From: Anaerolineales bacterium
GTDB lineage: Bacteria; Chloroflexota; Anaerolineae; Anaerolineales; Villigracilaceae
Assembly: GCA_016789305.1 (NCBI GenBank)
Contig: JAEURJ010000014.1
Coordinates: 310,001-374,000, forward strand
Reading direction: 5' to 3'
DNA length: 64,000 nucleotides
The notes beneath the pieces were generated by a model, which ran no database searches, had not been told where the DNA came from, and saw only the letters and a list, made by a program, of their open reading frames with translations. The position numbers and the translations under genes are program-made. Each line of letters starts with the position of its first letter. Position 1 is the stretch's first letter. Shown here piece by piece: positions 50,307 through 59,728 of this stretch.

Positions 50307-52487
50307 ATGAATTTCATACTTAAAACATCAAAAGACATGCGGCACGAGGGAGCGCGGCAGGAATATATAACACGCGCTGTCTTTTCGCTTACAGGGTATG
50401 GATTATTCCTTACCACCATACTATCCACAATTGTCAACTTCATGATCGGTCAGCCAATGTGGTGGCCCGTGATCCTCATGTTGACGATGAGCGCACTCCT
50501 TTTTCTGGGTTGGTTCATTGTCAGCGTTGGACATTGGAAAATTGCGAGGTATCTCCTGCCGGCAATGTTCATTGCCGTAGGCACATACGTCACGCTCCAG
50601 CCAGGCCTTGGCATCGTGGGAGTTTTGCAATACGCTCTCGCAGTAATACTAACAGCCATCCTATTCAACTTTAAGGCACAATGGCTTACTGTATTGCTAA
50701 GCGAGCTGGCTTTCCTTTCCGTAAGCTGGGTTGGCGGAGAATATGATCCTGAAAAATTAGCAAGTGTTGGGCTGATTGTCGCAGTATCCTTAAGTGGGAT
50801 ATCCATCCTTCAATGGCTATCCTCCGAACTACTCACTCGCGCACTCGATAACTTAAGCCAGGAAATTACCATTCGAAATGAATCGGAAAATAAACTGCGG
50901 CAAAAGGAGAATATCCTGGCGGCAACAGCGAAGTCTGCCCAGTTGCTGCTGGATTCACAAGATTGGCGGAGCAACATTAATGAAATGCTCGCTTTATTAG
51001 GCAAGGCCGCCAATGCAAGCCATGCCTACTTATTTGAGAATCACCTCGATGAAACCGGGAAATTTGTGACAAGTCAAAAATTCGAATGGACCGCTGAAGG
51101 TCAGAATTCCGAGATCAAAAACCCGGACTATCAGAATGTGCCCCTGCTTGAAGAGTATATGAAGGATTGGTACAACTTGATGAGTGCAGGAAAACCCTTT
51201 TACAACACCACCCAAGCCTTCGCGCCGGAATGGGCAAACACACCCAGTAGAAAGGAAATCAAAACCTTGCTTGATGTGCCAGTCTTCGTCGGTGAAAAAT
51301 GGTGGGGAGTGATCGGCTTTGACGACTCTTTCAATGAAATGCCATGGTCGCAAGCAGAGGTGGATGCGATGCAAATTTCCGCAGGGCTCCTTGGCTCCAC
51401 CATAAAAAACCAGACCGCTCACGAAGAATTGCGCGCATCAGAAGACAAATTTCAGACGGCCTTTCATGAAACATTCGTCCCCATGGTGATCGGAAGGGTA
51501 TCCGATCGGGTCATTATCGATTCGAACGAAGCATTTTTAAACCTAACCGGCTACACATATGACGAAACCTTGCATCGCACGGCCAGCGAGTTACAATTAT
51601 GGTCAAACGGGGATGAGTATCAGCAATATCTGGGAATCATTTCAAGTCAGGGATATTTACGGGAGTTCAAGGCCCAACTCAGGAAAAAGTCCGGGCAGGT
51701 GGGCGTGGTACTGCTTTCCGTTTCCTCGATCAAAATAGGCGAAGACGATTGCCTGCTTTATACACTGTATGAAATTACCAAGTTGGAGGAAGCCCTCAAT
51801 GACCTTCGCAATAAAAACGATGAGCTGGAAAGGTTTACCTACACGGTCTCGCACGATCTCAAAGCGCCGCTGATCACGATCGGTGGTTTTGCGGGACTCT
51901 TAAAGCGTGATATGAATACGGGGAATAAAGAAAAAATCCATCGAAGTGTAGACCGTATCATGGACGCAGTCGCTAAGATGGAACGATTATTAAACGAATT
52001 GCTGGAGCTTTCCCGCATTGGACGCATCATCAACGAGCCGGTGACCGTGCCGTTCGGTGAGATTGTGGATGAAACCCTCAGCCTGACCCAGGGCCGGTTG
52101 CGGGCAAACAGGATCGAGGTCCAGGTGGAGGCGGGGATGCCGAGGGTAAATGTCGACCGTGCCCGAATCGTAGAGGTCCTGCAAAATCTGGTCGACAATG
52201 CTTCCAAATTCATGGGCACGCAAACGAATCCAAAAATCGAGATTGGCACAAAACTGGCTGAAGGGCAACCGGTCTTTTTTGTTCATGACAATGGAATTGG
52301 GATCGAGCCCGCTCATCATGAAAGAATCTTTGGCTTATTCAATAAATTGGAAGCAAACACAGACGGTACGGGTATTGGACTCGCGCTTGTCAGGCGTATT
52401 ATCGAATTTCATGGCGGAAAAATCTGGGTCGAATCTCAGGGCAATGAAACCGGAACAACATTTTGGTTCACTCTGCCTTTGGGTTAA
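50307..52487 (+). CDS. Membrane-bound histidine kinase with GAF and PAS domains
   Basis: About 726 residues from ATG 50307 (MNFILKTSKD). There are five to six membrane helices (about 28-180) and a coiled coil (195-225). A GAF-like domain (about 230-385; KTLLDVPVFVGEKWWGVIGF) and a PAS domain (about 390-505) follow. HisKA has the phosphorylated His in FTYTVSHDLKAPLITIGG. The HATPase has N box EVLQNLVDNASKFM, G1 DNGIGI and GTGIGLALV. It would phosphorylate a response regulator, but none is adjacent. The open frame extends upstream to 50271 into a terminator stem. The gene precedes tRNA-Leu on the other strand. Confidence 0.88.
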   Translation: MNFILKTSKDMRHEGARQEYITRAVFSLTGYGLFLTTILSTIVNFMIGQPMWWPVILMLTMSALLFLGWFIVSVGHWKIARYLLPAMFIAVGTYVTLQPGLGIVGVLQYALAVILTAILFNFKAQWLTVLLSELAFLSVSWVGGEYDPEKLASVGLIVAVSLSGISILQWLSSELLTRALDNLSQEITIRNESENKLRQKENILAATAKSAQLLLDSQDWRSNINEMLALLGKAANASHAYLFENHLDETGKFVTSQKFEWTAEGQNSEIKNPDYQNVPLLEEYMKDWYNLMSAGKPFYNTTQAFAPEWANTPSRKEIKTLLDVPVFVGEKWWGVIGFDDSFNEMPWSQAEVDAMQISAGLLGSTIKNQTAHEELRASEDKFQTAFHETFVPMVIGRVSDRVIIDSNEAFLNLTGYTYDETLHRTASELQLWSNGDEYQQYLGIISSQGYLREFKAQLRKKSGQVGVVLLSVSSIKIGEDDCLLYTLYEITKLEEALNDLRNKNDELERFTYTVSHDLKAPLITIGGFAGLLKRDMNTGNKEKIHRSVDRIMDAVAKMERLLNELLELSRIGRIINEPVTVPFGEIVDETLSLTQGRLRANRIEVQVEAGMPRVNVDRARIVEVLQNLVDNASKFMGTQTNPKIEIGTKLAEGQPVFFVHDNGIGIEPAHHERIFGLFNKLEANTDGTGIGLALVRRIIEFHGGKIWVESQGNETGTTFWFTLPLG

Positions 52488-52493
52488 AACAAA

Positions 52494-52511
52494 AACCCCC
52501 TTGCGGGAGTT
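52494..52511 (-). terminator. Intrinsic terminator of tRNA-Leu
   Basis: On the minus strand AACTCCC-GCAA-GGGGGTT is followed by TTTGTTTT, directly behind the tRNA. Confidence 0.85.
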
Positions 52512-52515
52512 AGAG

Positions 52516-52597
52516 TGCGCTGGAGAGGACTTGAACCTCCACGTCTTACGACACACGCACCTCAAGCGTGCCTGTCTGCCAATTCCAGCACCAGCGC
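52516..52597 (-). tRNA. tRNA-Leu(GAG)
   Basis: The 82-base gene folds as a class II tRNA. The acceptor stem is GCGCTGG with CCAGCGC, and the D-arm contains GAATTGGCAGA. The anticodon stem is CACGC/GCGTG with loop TTGAGGT, giving anticodon GAG. A short variable arm (GTC-GTAA-GAC) and a T-arm with TTCAAGT complete it. Discriminator A73; no CCA is encoded. It reads CUC and CUU leucine codons. The promoter and terminator are both visible. Confidence 0.95.
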
Positions 52598-52610
52598 TAG
52601 AACAGGGCGT

Positions 52611-52638
52611 ATTATAATCGGCTTGCTTTTCTTGTCAA
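52611..52638. promoter_or_regulatory. Symmetric promoter between tRNA-Leu and plsX
   Basis: ATTATAAT (52611-52618) gives TATAAT on the plus strand (52613-52618, towards plsX) and TATAAT on the minus strand (plus 52611-52616, towards the tRNA). TGTCAA at 52633-52638 is a perfect TTGACA for the minus strand with a 16-base spacer. The plus-strand -35 falls inside the tRNA gene and is weak. Confidence 0.75.
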
Positions 52639-52663
52639 GCACATTCAACACAGGAGTTTTTAC

Positions 52664-53680
52664 ATGGCCCGAATCGTAGTAGATGCAATGGGAAGTGATG
52701 CGTTTCCAACACCGGATGTGGAGGGAGCCGTGTGGGCGGCGCGCGAATATGGCGCTGAAATCATTCTGGTGGGCGATGAAAATATCATCAAACCCGTATT
52801 GGCCAAACAAAATACGGAAGGTTTGAAAATAAGCATTGTCAATGCCCCGGAAATGCTGACCATGGAAGACAAAGGCGAAAACCTGGTTTTGAAAGCCCGC
52901 AGCAAGGATGCAAAAAATTCCATGGCAGTTGGGATCGATCTGGTCAAAAATGGCGAAGCGGATGCTTTCGTCACTGCCGGGAATACCGGCGCAGGAATGG
53001 TAACTGCACTCTTTCGATTGGGCCGCATCCGTGGCGTGGATCGACCGGCGCTTGCTCCGATCTTTCCCACGGCTACAGGCACCTGTGTTGTGTTGGATAT
53101 TGGCGCCAACCCGGATTGCAAACCGGAAAACTTGTATCAATTTGGGATTTTAGGAAGCATTTATGCGGAGAAGGTCCGCGGTGTGAAAAACCCAAAAGTT
53201 GGCTTGGTCTCGAACGGCGAAGAAGAAGGCAAAGGCAATGAGCTTGTAAAAGGCGCAACCAAGTTATTCAAGACATCCAAATTAAATTATTTTGGAAATG
53301 TGGAAGGCAAGGAAGTGATCGGCGGCAAAGTGGACGTTGCTGTGACAGACGGATTCACCGGCAATGTGATGTTGAAATCATCAGAAGCGGTTGCCAAATT
53401 GATCACGGACAAGATCCGCGAAATCATAAAAAACGGAAGCATCCTTACCAAGATTGGCGGGATACTGGTCCGACCTGCCCTGCGCCAGATTAAACAACTC
53501 CTGGACCCCAGCGAGCAAGGTGCAGCTCCCTTGCTGGGAATCAACGGATTGGTATTTATCGGCCATGGCCGCTCGGATACACTGGCGATCAAGAGTGCCA
53601 TTCGCGTGGCAAAACATGCTGTGGATGTAAAAGTGCTGGACGCAATGAAATCCGCCATCGAAGAAAGTTTAAAAAACTAG
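52664..53680 (+). CDS. plsX: Phosphate acyltransferase PlsX
   Basis: The 338-residue enzyme makes acyl-phosphate from acyl-ACP for phospholipid synthesis. Family signatures are MARIVVDAMGSDAFPTPDVE at the N-terminus, AFVTAGNTGAGMVTALFRLG, and CVVLDIGANPDCKPENLYQF in the central region. PLLGINGLVFIGHGRSD is near the C-terminus. AGGAGTTTTTAC precedes the ATG. fabD, fabH or other fatty-acid genes are not adjacent; a small membrane gene follows 2 bases after the stop. Confidence 0.96.
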   Translation: MARIVVDAMGSDAFPTPDVEGAVWAAREYGAEIILVGDENIIKPVLAKQNTEGLKISIVNAPEMLTMEDKGENLVLKARSKDAKNSMAVGIDLVKNGEADAFVTAGNTGAGMVTALFRLGRIRGVDRPALAPIFPTATGTCVVLDIGANPDCKPENLYQFGILGSIYAEKVRGVKNPKVGLVSNGEEEGKGNELVKGATKLFKTSKLNYFGNVEGKEVIGGKVDVAVTDGFTGNVMLKSSEAVAKLITDKIREIIKNGSILTKIGGILVRPALRQIKQLLDPSEQGAAPLLGINGLVFIGHGRSDTLAIKSAIRVAKHAVDVKVLDAMKSAIEESLKN

Positions 53681-53682
53681 CC

Positions 53683-54378
53683 ATGAAAATTATCAAGAAC
53701 GAGAAGTTGATCGCCAGAAATAGCAAGATCGGAAACTACATCAGCCTGAGTGCCCTGGTTATATTGGGCGGCGGCATGTACATTTCATTTTCGAAACCGG
53801 AGTGGTTTGCTTATTCAATTGTTTGTTTAGTAATTGGGTATATTCTGACTCAGATCGGCATGTACATGGGAAATCGCTGGGGAAGGTCTCCGCGACCTGA
53901 CGAAAAAATTGACGCTGGCCTAAAGGGTTTACACAGTGACTTCACTATGTATCATTATGTTTCGCCGACGTCTCACCTTTTAGTTGGACCTGCGGGAGTT
54001 TGGGTGCTCCTTCCACATCATCAACGCGGGAAAGTTGAATATAACGGCAAACGCTGGAAATTAAGCGGCGGGGGCTTCGTTCAAAGTTATATGAAGATTT
54101 TTGGACAGGAAGGAATCGGCAGACCCGACGCAGAAGCCAGTTCAGAAATTTACTCCGTTCAAAAGTTCCTTGAAAAGAACATGGCCGATCAGGAAATCCC
54201 CGAGGTTAAGGCGGTGCTTGTTTTTACAAGCGACGATCTGGAGCTGGAAGCCAGCGACTCACCGGTCCCGGCGATGAAGTTGAAGCAATTGAAGGAATTT
54301 CTTCGGCAGAAAACAAAGGAACGAGGGGTCTCCCAGGAACAACTTAAAAAAATCACCGCACTATTTTCAGCTGAATAA
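53683..54378 (+). CDS. Membrane protein with NERD-like domain
   Basis: The 231-residue protein has two helices near the N-terminus (about 18-60). A domain with TSHLLVGPAGVWVLLPHHQR is similar to the NERD nuclease-related strand pattern (HxxxGPxGxFVxxxK); the usual catalytic Lys is replaced by the His pair. A C-terminal region (LKQLKEFLRQKTKERGVSQE) closes it. Nuclease activity is doubtful for that reason. It follows plsX at 2 bases and is probably co-transcribed. Confidence 0.68.
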   Translation: MKIIKNEKLIARNSKIGNYISLSALVILGGGMYISFSKPEWFAYSIVCLVIGYILTQIGMYMGNRWGRSPRPDEKIDAGLKGLHSDFTMYHYVSPTSHLLVGPAGVWVLLPHHQRGKVEYNGKRWKLSGGGFVQSYMKIFGQEGIGRPDAEASSEIYSVQKFLEKNMADQEIPEVKAVLVFTSDDLELEASDSPVPAMKLKQLKEFLRQKTKERGVSQEQLKKITALFSAE

Positions 54379-54392
54379 ATCAACCCCTCCTC

Positions 54393-54420
54393 ATAGAACA
54401 GGGCCTCAATCCTGTTCTAT
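54393..54420 (+). terminator. Weak terminator hairpin after the NERD-like gene
   Basis: A 10-bp stem (ATAGAACAGG / CCTGTTCTAT) with an 8-base loop; the tail TAATTATGG is only weakly T-rich. Confidence 0.55.
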
Positions 54421-54444
54421 TAATTATGGTACACTTGTTCTAAT

Positions 54445-57249
54445 ATGACAACGATCGTTTCCCTTGATATCGAAACCACTGGCCTCGACGAAAATCGCGA
54501 GGCCATTATTGAAATTGCCGCTGTTAAATTCAACGGGCGCCGCGTGGAAGACGAATTCAGCACACTGATCAACCCTGGCAGGCATATTCCTGATTTCATT
54601 ACCGGACTGACTGGCATCGACGACGCCATGGTACGTCAGGCTCCGCGTGTACGCGATATTTCCAGCGACCTCATCAACTTTATCGGCGATGCACCCATCC
54701 TGGGTCACAATGTCAAATTTGATATTGGCTTCCTGCGCAAAGCGGGGTTATTCGAATTCCAACAAACATTGGACACCTATGAGCTTGCCTCGGTGTTGAT
54801 GCCAACAGCAAGCCGATATAATCTTGGATCGCTTGGCCAGCAATTGAATATCCCACTCCCCGCCACCCACCGTGCTTTGGATGATGCCCGCGTCACACAA
54901 GCTGCATATGTCCGATTGTTCGACATGGCATGTGAACTCCCAATGGATACATTGAACGAGATCGTGCAGCTCAGCGACTTCGTAAATTGGGATGCAGGCT
55001 GGGTCTTTCAACAAGCCTTGCAGGCAAAAGTAAAAAAGGGCGGAGTTCAGGCGAAGAAAGTTAAAACCGCCTCCTTCTCCGAACCGATGTTTGAATCAGC
55101 GAAAAAAGAATCGTCCTCCTCGATTCAAAAGACCGAAGATCCAACTCCACTCGACCCGGAAGAAATCGCCGCGGTATTGGAATACGGCGGCCCATTCTCC
55201 AAATATTTCGAATCCTACGAGCACCGCCCCGAGCAGGTGGAAATGCTCAAACGGGTAACAAATGCCCTTTCGAACGGCAACCATCTCATGGTCGAAGCGG
55301 GAACCGGCGTTGGTAAATCCTTCGCCTACCTTGTGCCCGCTGCATATTTTTCCACGCAGAACAACACACGTGTCGTTGTTTCCACGAACACGATCAACCT
55401 GCAGGATCAGTTGATCAAAAAAGATTTACCAAACTTGAAGGCCGCACTTGGCTTGGGCGAACTTCGCACAGCCGTGATGAAGGGCCGAAGCAACTATTTA
55501 TGCCCGCGCCGTCTTGACTTCATGCGCAAGAACGGGCCTAAAGACGCGAATGAAATGCGCGTGCTTGCAAAAATTTTGGTGTGGATGCTCGACAATTCCA
55601 GCGGCGACCGAAACGAACTTAACCTCACCGGCCCCATCGAACGCGAAGCATGGATGCGTTTGTCGGCTGAGGATGATGCCTGCACCACGGAAACCTGCAT
55701 GGGTCGAATGGGAGGCGCGTGCCCGTTTCAACGCGCAAAACAGGCCGCATTAAATTCCCATCTGCTCATCGTCAACCACGCACTTCTTCTTTCCGATGTT
55801 GCTTCGGGAAGCAAAGTACTTCCTGAATACGATTATGTCATTGTGGATGAAGCGCATCACATGGAATCTGCGATCACAGGCGCACTGTCCTTTCGCATGA
55901 CTCAAAACGATCTTGAACGCATGATGAAGGAATTGGGTGGAACCTCGGCGGGAATCCTCGGCCGTGTTCTCACAGAATTACATCCTTCGCTTCGTCCCTC
56001 AGACTTTGGCCTGCTACAGCAACAAATCAAACGCGCCACAGACCAAGCTTTTCGCATGGAACAACTGGCAAAACAATTTTTCATTACGCTCGGTGAATTT
56101 ATCGCGCTTCAACGCGAAGGACAACCCCAAAGTAATTATTCATGGCAGATGCGCATCCTCCCTGCCACGCGGACCGCTCCCGGCTGGGACGAGGTCGAAA
56201 TGACATGGGGGCAGGTTGGCGAAACGTGGGCATTGCTAATCAAAACCCTTGAAGAGCTGTATAAAGGTTTGGGGGAGCTTCTTTCACAAGGCCATGATAA
56301 CGTGGAAGATATCATGGGAAACTTGAGCAGCCTGATGCGTAGAATGACCGACGCGGAAGCGGCATCCTCCGGGTTGATGCATAAACCGTCAAATGAATTG
56401 ATCTACTGGGTGGAAGTTAATCCACGTGGCGAACGCTTGTCGTTAAATGCCGCTCCTTTGCGCGTGGGTCCACTGGTGCAAAAACACCTTTGGATGGAAA
56501 AGGCCAGCGTTATCATGGCCTCCGCAACGATGACCACGCACGGCGAATTCCAATACATTCGCAACACACTCGCCGCCGAAGAAGTGGATACAGTATCGCT
56601 CGGATCACCATTCGATTACGAATCCAGCACCCTGCTTTATGTGGCGAACGATATTCCAGAACCAAATATCAACGGCTATCAACAAGCACTTGATAAAACC
56701 ATCATCGCCACCGCCAAAGCCACGGGCGGACGTATGCTCGTGCTGTTTACGTCGTATGCAGCCTTGAAGAAAACCGCACAGACCATCACCGGTCCGCTGG
56801 CAAGGGAAGATATCTTTGTCTTTGAACAAGGTGAAGGCGCTTCCCCCAACGCATTGCTGGAATCATTCAAGTCAACGGATCGCGCCGTACTGCTTGGCAC
56901 CCGTTCCTTCTGGGAAGGTGTGGATGTCCCCGGCGATTCGCTTTCGGTGGTCGTCATCACCAAACTGCCCTTCGATGTACCGTCCGACCCGATCATCTCT
57001 GCACGTTCTGAATTGTACGAAGATTCATTCAACGAATATTACCTGCCCGAATCCATTCTAAAATTCCGTCAGGGATTTGGCCGCCTGATCCGCACCGCAT
57101 CGGATCGCGGCATCGTCGCCATTTTGGATCGCCGTGTGCTGACCAAACAATACGGACGATTATTTTTGGAATCACTTCCCCAATGTACAGCACGCCAGGG
57201 TGCGGCAGCCGGGCTGGCAAAGATGGCCGGTCAATGGCTGGGGATGTAA
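54445..57249 (+). CDS. dinG: DnaQ-type exonuclease fused to DinG-type helicase
   Basis: The 934-residue protein combines a DEDD 3'-5' exonuclease (about 1-170; SLDIETTGLDENREAIIEIA, GHNVKFDIGFLR, HRALDDARVT) and a superfamily 2 XPD/DinG helicase. The helicase has Walker A EAGTGVGKSFAYL, DEAH in VIVDEAHHMES, and the C-terminal motif FGRLIRTASDRGIVAILDRR. Cysteines at NYLCPRR, DDACTTETCMG and GACPFQ are placed like the DinG 4Fe-4S cluster. This fusion is standard in Firmicutes and common in Chloroflexota. It acts on DNA repair or replication intermediates. No strong ribosome site; a weak hairpin precedes it. Confidence 0.94.
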   Translation: MTTIVSLDIETTGLDENREAIIEIAAVKFNGRRVEDEFSTLINPGRHIPDFITGLTGIDDAMVRQAPRVRDISSDLINFIGDAPILGHNVKFDIGFLRKAGLFEFQQTLDTYELASVLMPTASRYNLGSLGQQLNIPLPATHRALDDARVTQAAYVRLFDMACELPMDTLNEIVQLSDFVNWDAGWVFQQALQAKVKKGGVQAKKVKTASFSEPMFESAKKESSSSIQKTEDPTPLDPEEIAAVLEYGGPFSKYFESYEHRPEQVEMLKRVTNALSNGNHLMVEAGTGVGKSFAYLVPAAYFSTQNNTRVVVSTNTINLQDQLIKKDLPNLKAALGLGELRTAVMKGRSNYLCPRRLDFMRKNGPKDANEMRVLAKILVWMLDNSSGDRNELNLTGPIEREAWMRLSAEDDACTTETCMGRMGGACPFQRAKQAALNSHLLIVNHALLLSDVASGSKVLPEYDYVIVDEAHHMESAITGALSFRMTQNDLERMMKELGGTSAGILGRVLTELHPSLRPSDFGLLQQQIKRATDQAFRMEQLAKQFFITLGEFIALQREGQPQSNYSWQMRILPATRTAPGWDEVEMTWGQVGETWALLIKTLEELYKGLGELLSQGHDNVEDIMGNLSSLMRRMTDAEAASSGLMHKPSNELIYWVEVNPRGERLSLNAAPLRVGPLVQKHLWMEKASVIMASATMTTHGEFQYIRNTLAAEEVDTVSLGSPFDYESSTLLYVANDIPEPNINGYQQALDKTIIATAKATGGRMLVLFTSYAALKKTAQTITGPLAREDIFVFEQGEGASPNALLESFKSTDRAVLLGTRSFWEGVDVPGDSLSVVVITKLPFDVPSDPIISARSELYEDSFNEYYLPESILKFRQGFGRLIRTASDRGIVAILDRRVLTKQYGRLFLESLPQCTARQGAAAGLAKMAGQWLGM

Positions 57250-57330
57250 AAACAAACTCAAACTGTGCCAGTATCCAATTAAATTTATATGTATTTATTT
57301 AGTTATGCCATTACAAAATCAAGAGGTTGA

Positions 57331-59001
57331 TCATCCCCGGTGATTCATTGAAAATAGCGAGCCGCCCAAATTGGCTCGTAATAAAGCGGCGCTTGCAACC
57401 GGCAGATTGACAGGACCCGGATAAACCATGAAGCGCGGCGACCAAATGGGGTGGAATTTTTCCTTGAAGGAATGCAAGCCGCGAAAGTTATAAAAACGGT
57501 TCACGTTGCGATAAATGTAATGAAGCGTGCGTTCAACCGCCGGGTCATTCGTCTTTTCTCCCACACCCGAGAAGGCACTTAATCCAAGGTTGAATGCGGC
57601 AAATCCCTGCTCCCGCGCCCATTGAAAGAGGGATACGAATAGAAAATCCATCAACCCTGATTCGGTGATATGGCGGTAACGCATCAGATCAACCGCCACT
57701 TCGTTTGCCTGAAACTCAGTCATCAAATTGGCAAAGGCCTCGATAAAACCTTCCTTATCCCTAACCAGCAGGATGGGACAGGTATTCAAATAGGCCTCGT
57801 CAAACCAGCCAAGGGAGAAACGCATTTCAGACAGACCGCGAGTCGTCAGCCATTCCTCGCTGATGGAATTAAGTTCACGCAGCATTCTGGCTGAATAAGG
57901 CGGCTGAAGCACATCGTATCGATATTCCATCTTTACCATTTTGTTGTAGCTGTTTCGCAGGGTTTTATTCTCGCTGCCATCCAGGGTGAATTTTTCCAGG
58001 TCCACAATGGCTTCATGCCCAATTGTGATGCAATCGAATTTTGCCGCTTGATATTGGCCAAGATAATCTGGCTGTACCTGATAAAAAACAGGGACCCAAT
58101 CGTTGGAGGAGCAAAATTTCTTAAAGGTTTCCACCGATGCGACAACATCAGCTGCGGGTCCAATCGGATCTCCAAGCACCAGGGCGACACGATTCTCCAC
58201 CACATAGGAAATGACCGACCCGCCTTCGCTAAAGAAGAACAACTTATCATCGAAAAGTGCAATGCGGGCCTGCGACGTTCTTCCATAAGCACGGACGATC
58301 TCCCAGGCGTGAACACGCTCTGCTTCAGTCGCAACACGCCGGGCAAGTACGGGGCGAAGCAGCATGAGCAGGGTGTAACCCATCGTCACTGCCCCCACCG
58401 TATAAATAGAATCGGCAAAGTAGCGTCCAAACCCAGTGACCGGCTTCAGACTCGGACTGTAAGATTCAACAAACATCAACACGGTCTGACGCAGTGCGTC
58501 CCAAAACCCAAAGTTGACACTGTAATGACGATCGAGAAGATAGAAACCGATCAGGCCATAGACGAGGGTAAAAGCCAATGAGGCCAGGGCAACTTGAAGT
58601 CCCTGACGAACCGAGGGCCTATCGGACAGTGCATGAAATTGCGGACGTGTGTAGATCAACAAACTTAGCAACAGGAATGCCAAAAGCGCTTCCTCATAAT
58701 CCAACCCTTTAAGCAAATGAACAATAATTGAAATCGCAAGGACGGTTAGCGTCAGCATCCAGGCCAGTTGTTTGCGGCGCCATAAACTTACCGAGAGCAT
58801 CAACAGCGCAAAGCCCGCAAGCGCGGAGGTTAAATGTCCGCCGGTGCTGACGCCAAACGGCAGGACTGTTTCCAGAATTTGTAGGCGGCCTTTCATGGAA
58901 GGCGTGACTGCCGAAAGGACATTGACGATGCCCATCACGGCCGTCAGGGCTGCGATCAAATGAACGAGGGTTTCTTCCGATAGAGCAAGCTTGAACTTCA
59001 A
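57331..59001 (-). CDS. mprF: MprF/DUF2156-type phosphatidylglycerol lysyltransferase-like protein
   Basis: The 556-residue protein has about six to seven membrane helices (residues 1-215) and a C-terminal GNAT-like synthase domain (about 240-556). That domain has the DUF2156 sequences VENRVALVLGDPIGPA, VPVFYQVQPDYLGQYQAAKF and FAAFNLGLSAFSGVGEKTND. MprF transfers Lys or Ala from charged tRNA to phosphatidylglycerol and flips the lipid, giving resistance to cationic peptides. The membrane region is shorter than in full MprF (about 14 helices), so the flippase half may be reduced. GAAGGAGTTTGTCT precedes the ATG at 59001. It faces dinG. Confidence 0.88.
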   Translation of the reverse strand: MKFKLALSEETLVHLIAALTAVMGIVNVLSAVTPSMKGRLQILETVLPFGVSTGGHLTSALAGFALLMLSVSLWRRKQLAWMLTLTVLAISIIVHLLKGLDYEEALLAFLLLSLLIYTRPQFHALSDRPSVRQGLQVALASLAFTLVYGLIGFYLLDRHYSVNFGFWDALRQTVLMFVESYSPSLKPVTGFGRYFADSIYTVGAVTMGYTLLMLLRPVLARRVATEAERVHAWEIVRAYGRTSQARIALFDDKLFFFSEGGSVISYVVENRVALVLGDPIGPAADVVASVETFKKFCSSNDWVPVFYQVQPDYLGQYQAAKFDCITIGHEAIVDLEKFTLDGSENKTLRNSYNKMVKMEYRYDVLQPPYSARMLRELNSISEEWLTTRGLSEMRFSLGWFDEAYLNTCPILLVRDKEGFIEAFANLMTEFQANEVAVDLMRYRHITESGLMDFLFVSLFQWAREQGFAAFNLGLSAFSGVGEKTNDPAVERTLHYIYRNVNRFYNFRGLHSFKEKFHPIWSPRFMVYPGPVNLPVASAALLRANLGGSLFSMNHRG

Positions 59002-59018
59002 GACAAACTCCTTCTTTG

Positions 59019-59058
59019 AAAAATGCCTGACGGGTTTCCATACCCGTCAGGCATTTTT
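59019..59058 (-). terminator. Intrinsic terminator of dcd
   Basis: A 17-bp stem (arm AAAAATGCCTGACGGGT) with a 6-base loop, just after the dcd stop on the minus strand. Confidence 0.9.
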
Positions 59059-59060
59059 AT

Positions 59061-59615
59061 TTACAACTTCGGCAACACGATGGATTGTTGTTTCTGATAC
59101 TTCCCTTTTTTATCGGCATAGGAAGTTTCGCATTCTTCATCCGCTTCAAAGAAGAGGACTTGTGCGAGGCCCTCATTTGCGTAGATCTTTGCGGGGAGCG
59201 GTGTTGTGTTGGAGATCTCCAAGGTAACGAACCCTTCCCACTCCGGTTCGAACGGTGTGACGTTGACAATGATGCCGCAGCGTGCGTAGGTGGATTTGCC
59301 GAGACAAACCGTCAGCACTTTGCGCGGAATGCGGAAGTATTCAACGGTTCGCGCCAGTGCAAATGAATTCGGCGGGACAATGCACACATCGCCGGTGAAA
59401 TCCACCATCGACTTGGTATCGAAGTTCTTCGGGTCCACCGTGGCAGAAAAGACATTCGTGAAGATCTTGAATTCATTCGCCACACGCACATCGTATCCAT
59501 AAGATGACACGCCGTAGGAAATCACGCCGTTGCGAACCTGCTTGTCTTCGAACGGTTCGATCATCTTTTGTTCCAGTGCCATCTTGCGGATCCAGTGATC
59601 AGGTTTAAGTCCCAT
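59061..59615 (-). CDS. dcd: dCTP deaminase
   Basis: The 184-residue enzyme deaminates dCTP to dUTP; some members also release dUMP (bifunctional Dcd-Dut). Signatures are the N-terminal [20 protein letters not shown] and the active-site [20 protein letters not shown], which holds the Ser and Arg residues. [20 protein letters not shown] carries the catalytic Glu. AGGAGAAGAGTA precedes ATG 59615; an open frame continues upstream through a repeat and is not used. The next gene upstream on the same strand is separated by a repeat of about 75 bases. Confidence 0.95.
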   Translation of the reverse strand: MGLKPDHWIRKMALEQKMIEPFEDKQVRNGVISYGVSSYGYDVRVANEFKIFTNVFSATVDPKNFDTKSMVDFTGDVCIVPPNSFALARTVEYFRIPRKVLTVCLGKSTYARCGIIVNVTPFEPEWEGFVTLEISNTTPLPAKIYANEGLAQVLFFEADEECETSYADKKGKYQKQQSIVLPKL

Positions 59616-59643
59616 TACTCTTCTCCTAATAAAATAAGATAAG

Positions 59644-59718
59644 TGTGTCATCCTGAGCGACAACGAAGGATCTCAAAGATAATCTCAGAGACTCTTCGCT
59701 ATCGCTCAGAGTGACACA
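59644..59718. repeat. MITE-like inverted repeat, copy A
   Basis: A 75-base element with arms TGTGTCATCCTGAGCGA and TCGCTCAGAGTGACACA, and inner arms CGAAGGATCTC and GAGACTCTTCG. They pair with few mismatches around a central AAAGATAATCTCA. A related shorter copy lies at 61402-61452. Confidence 0.8.
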
Positions 59719-59728
59719 TAAATAATCT

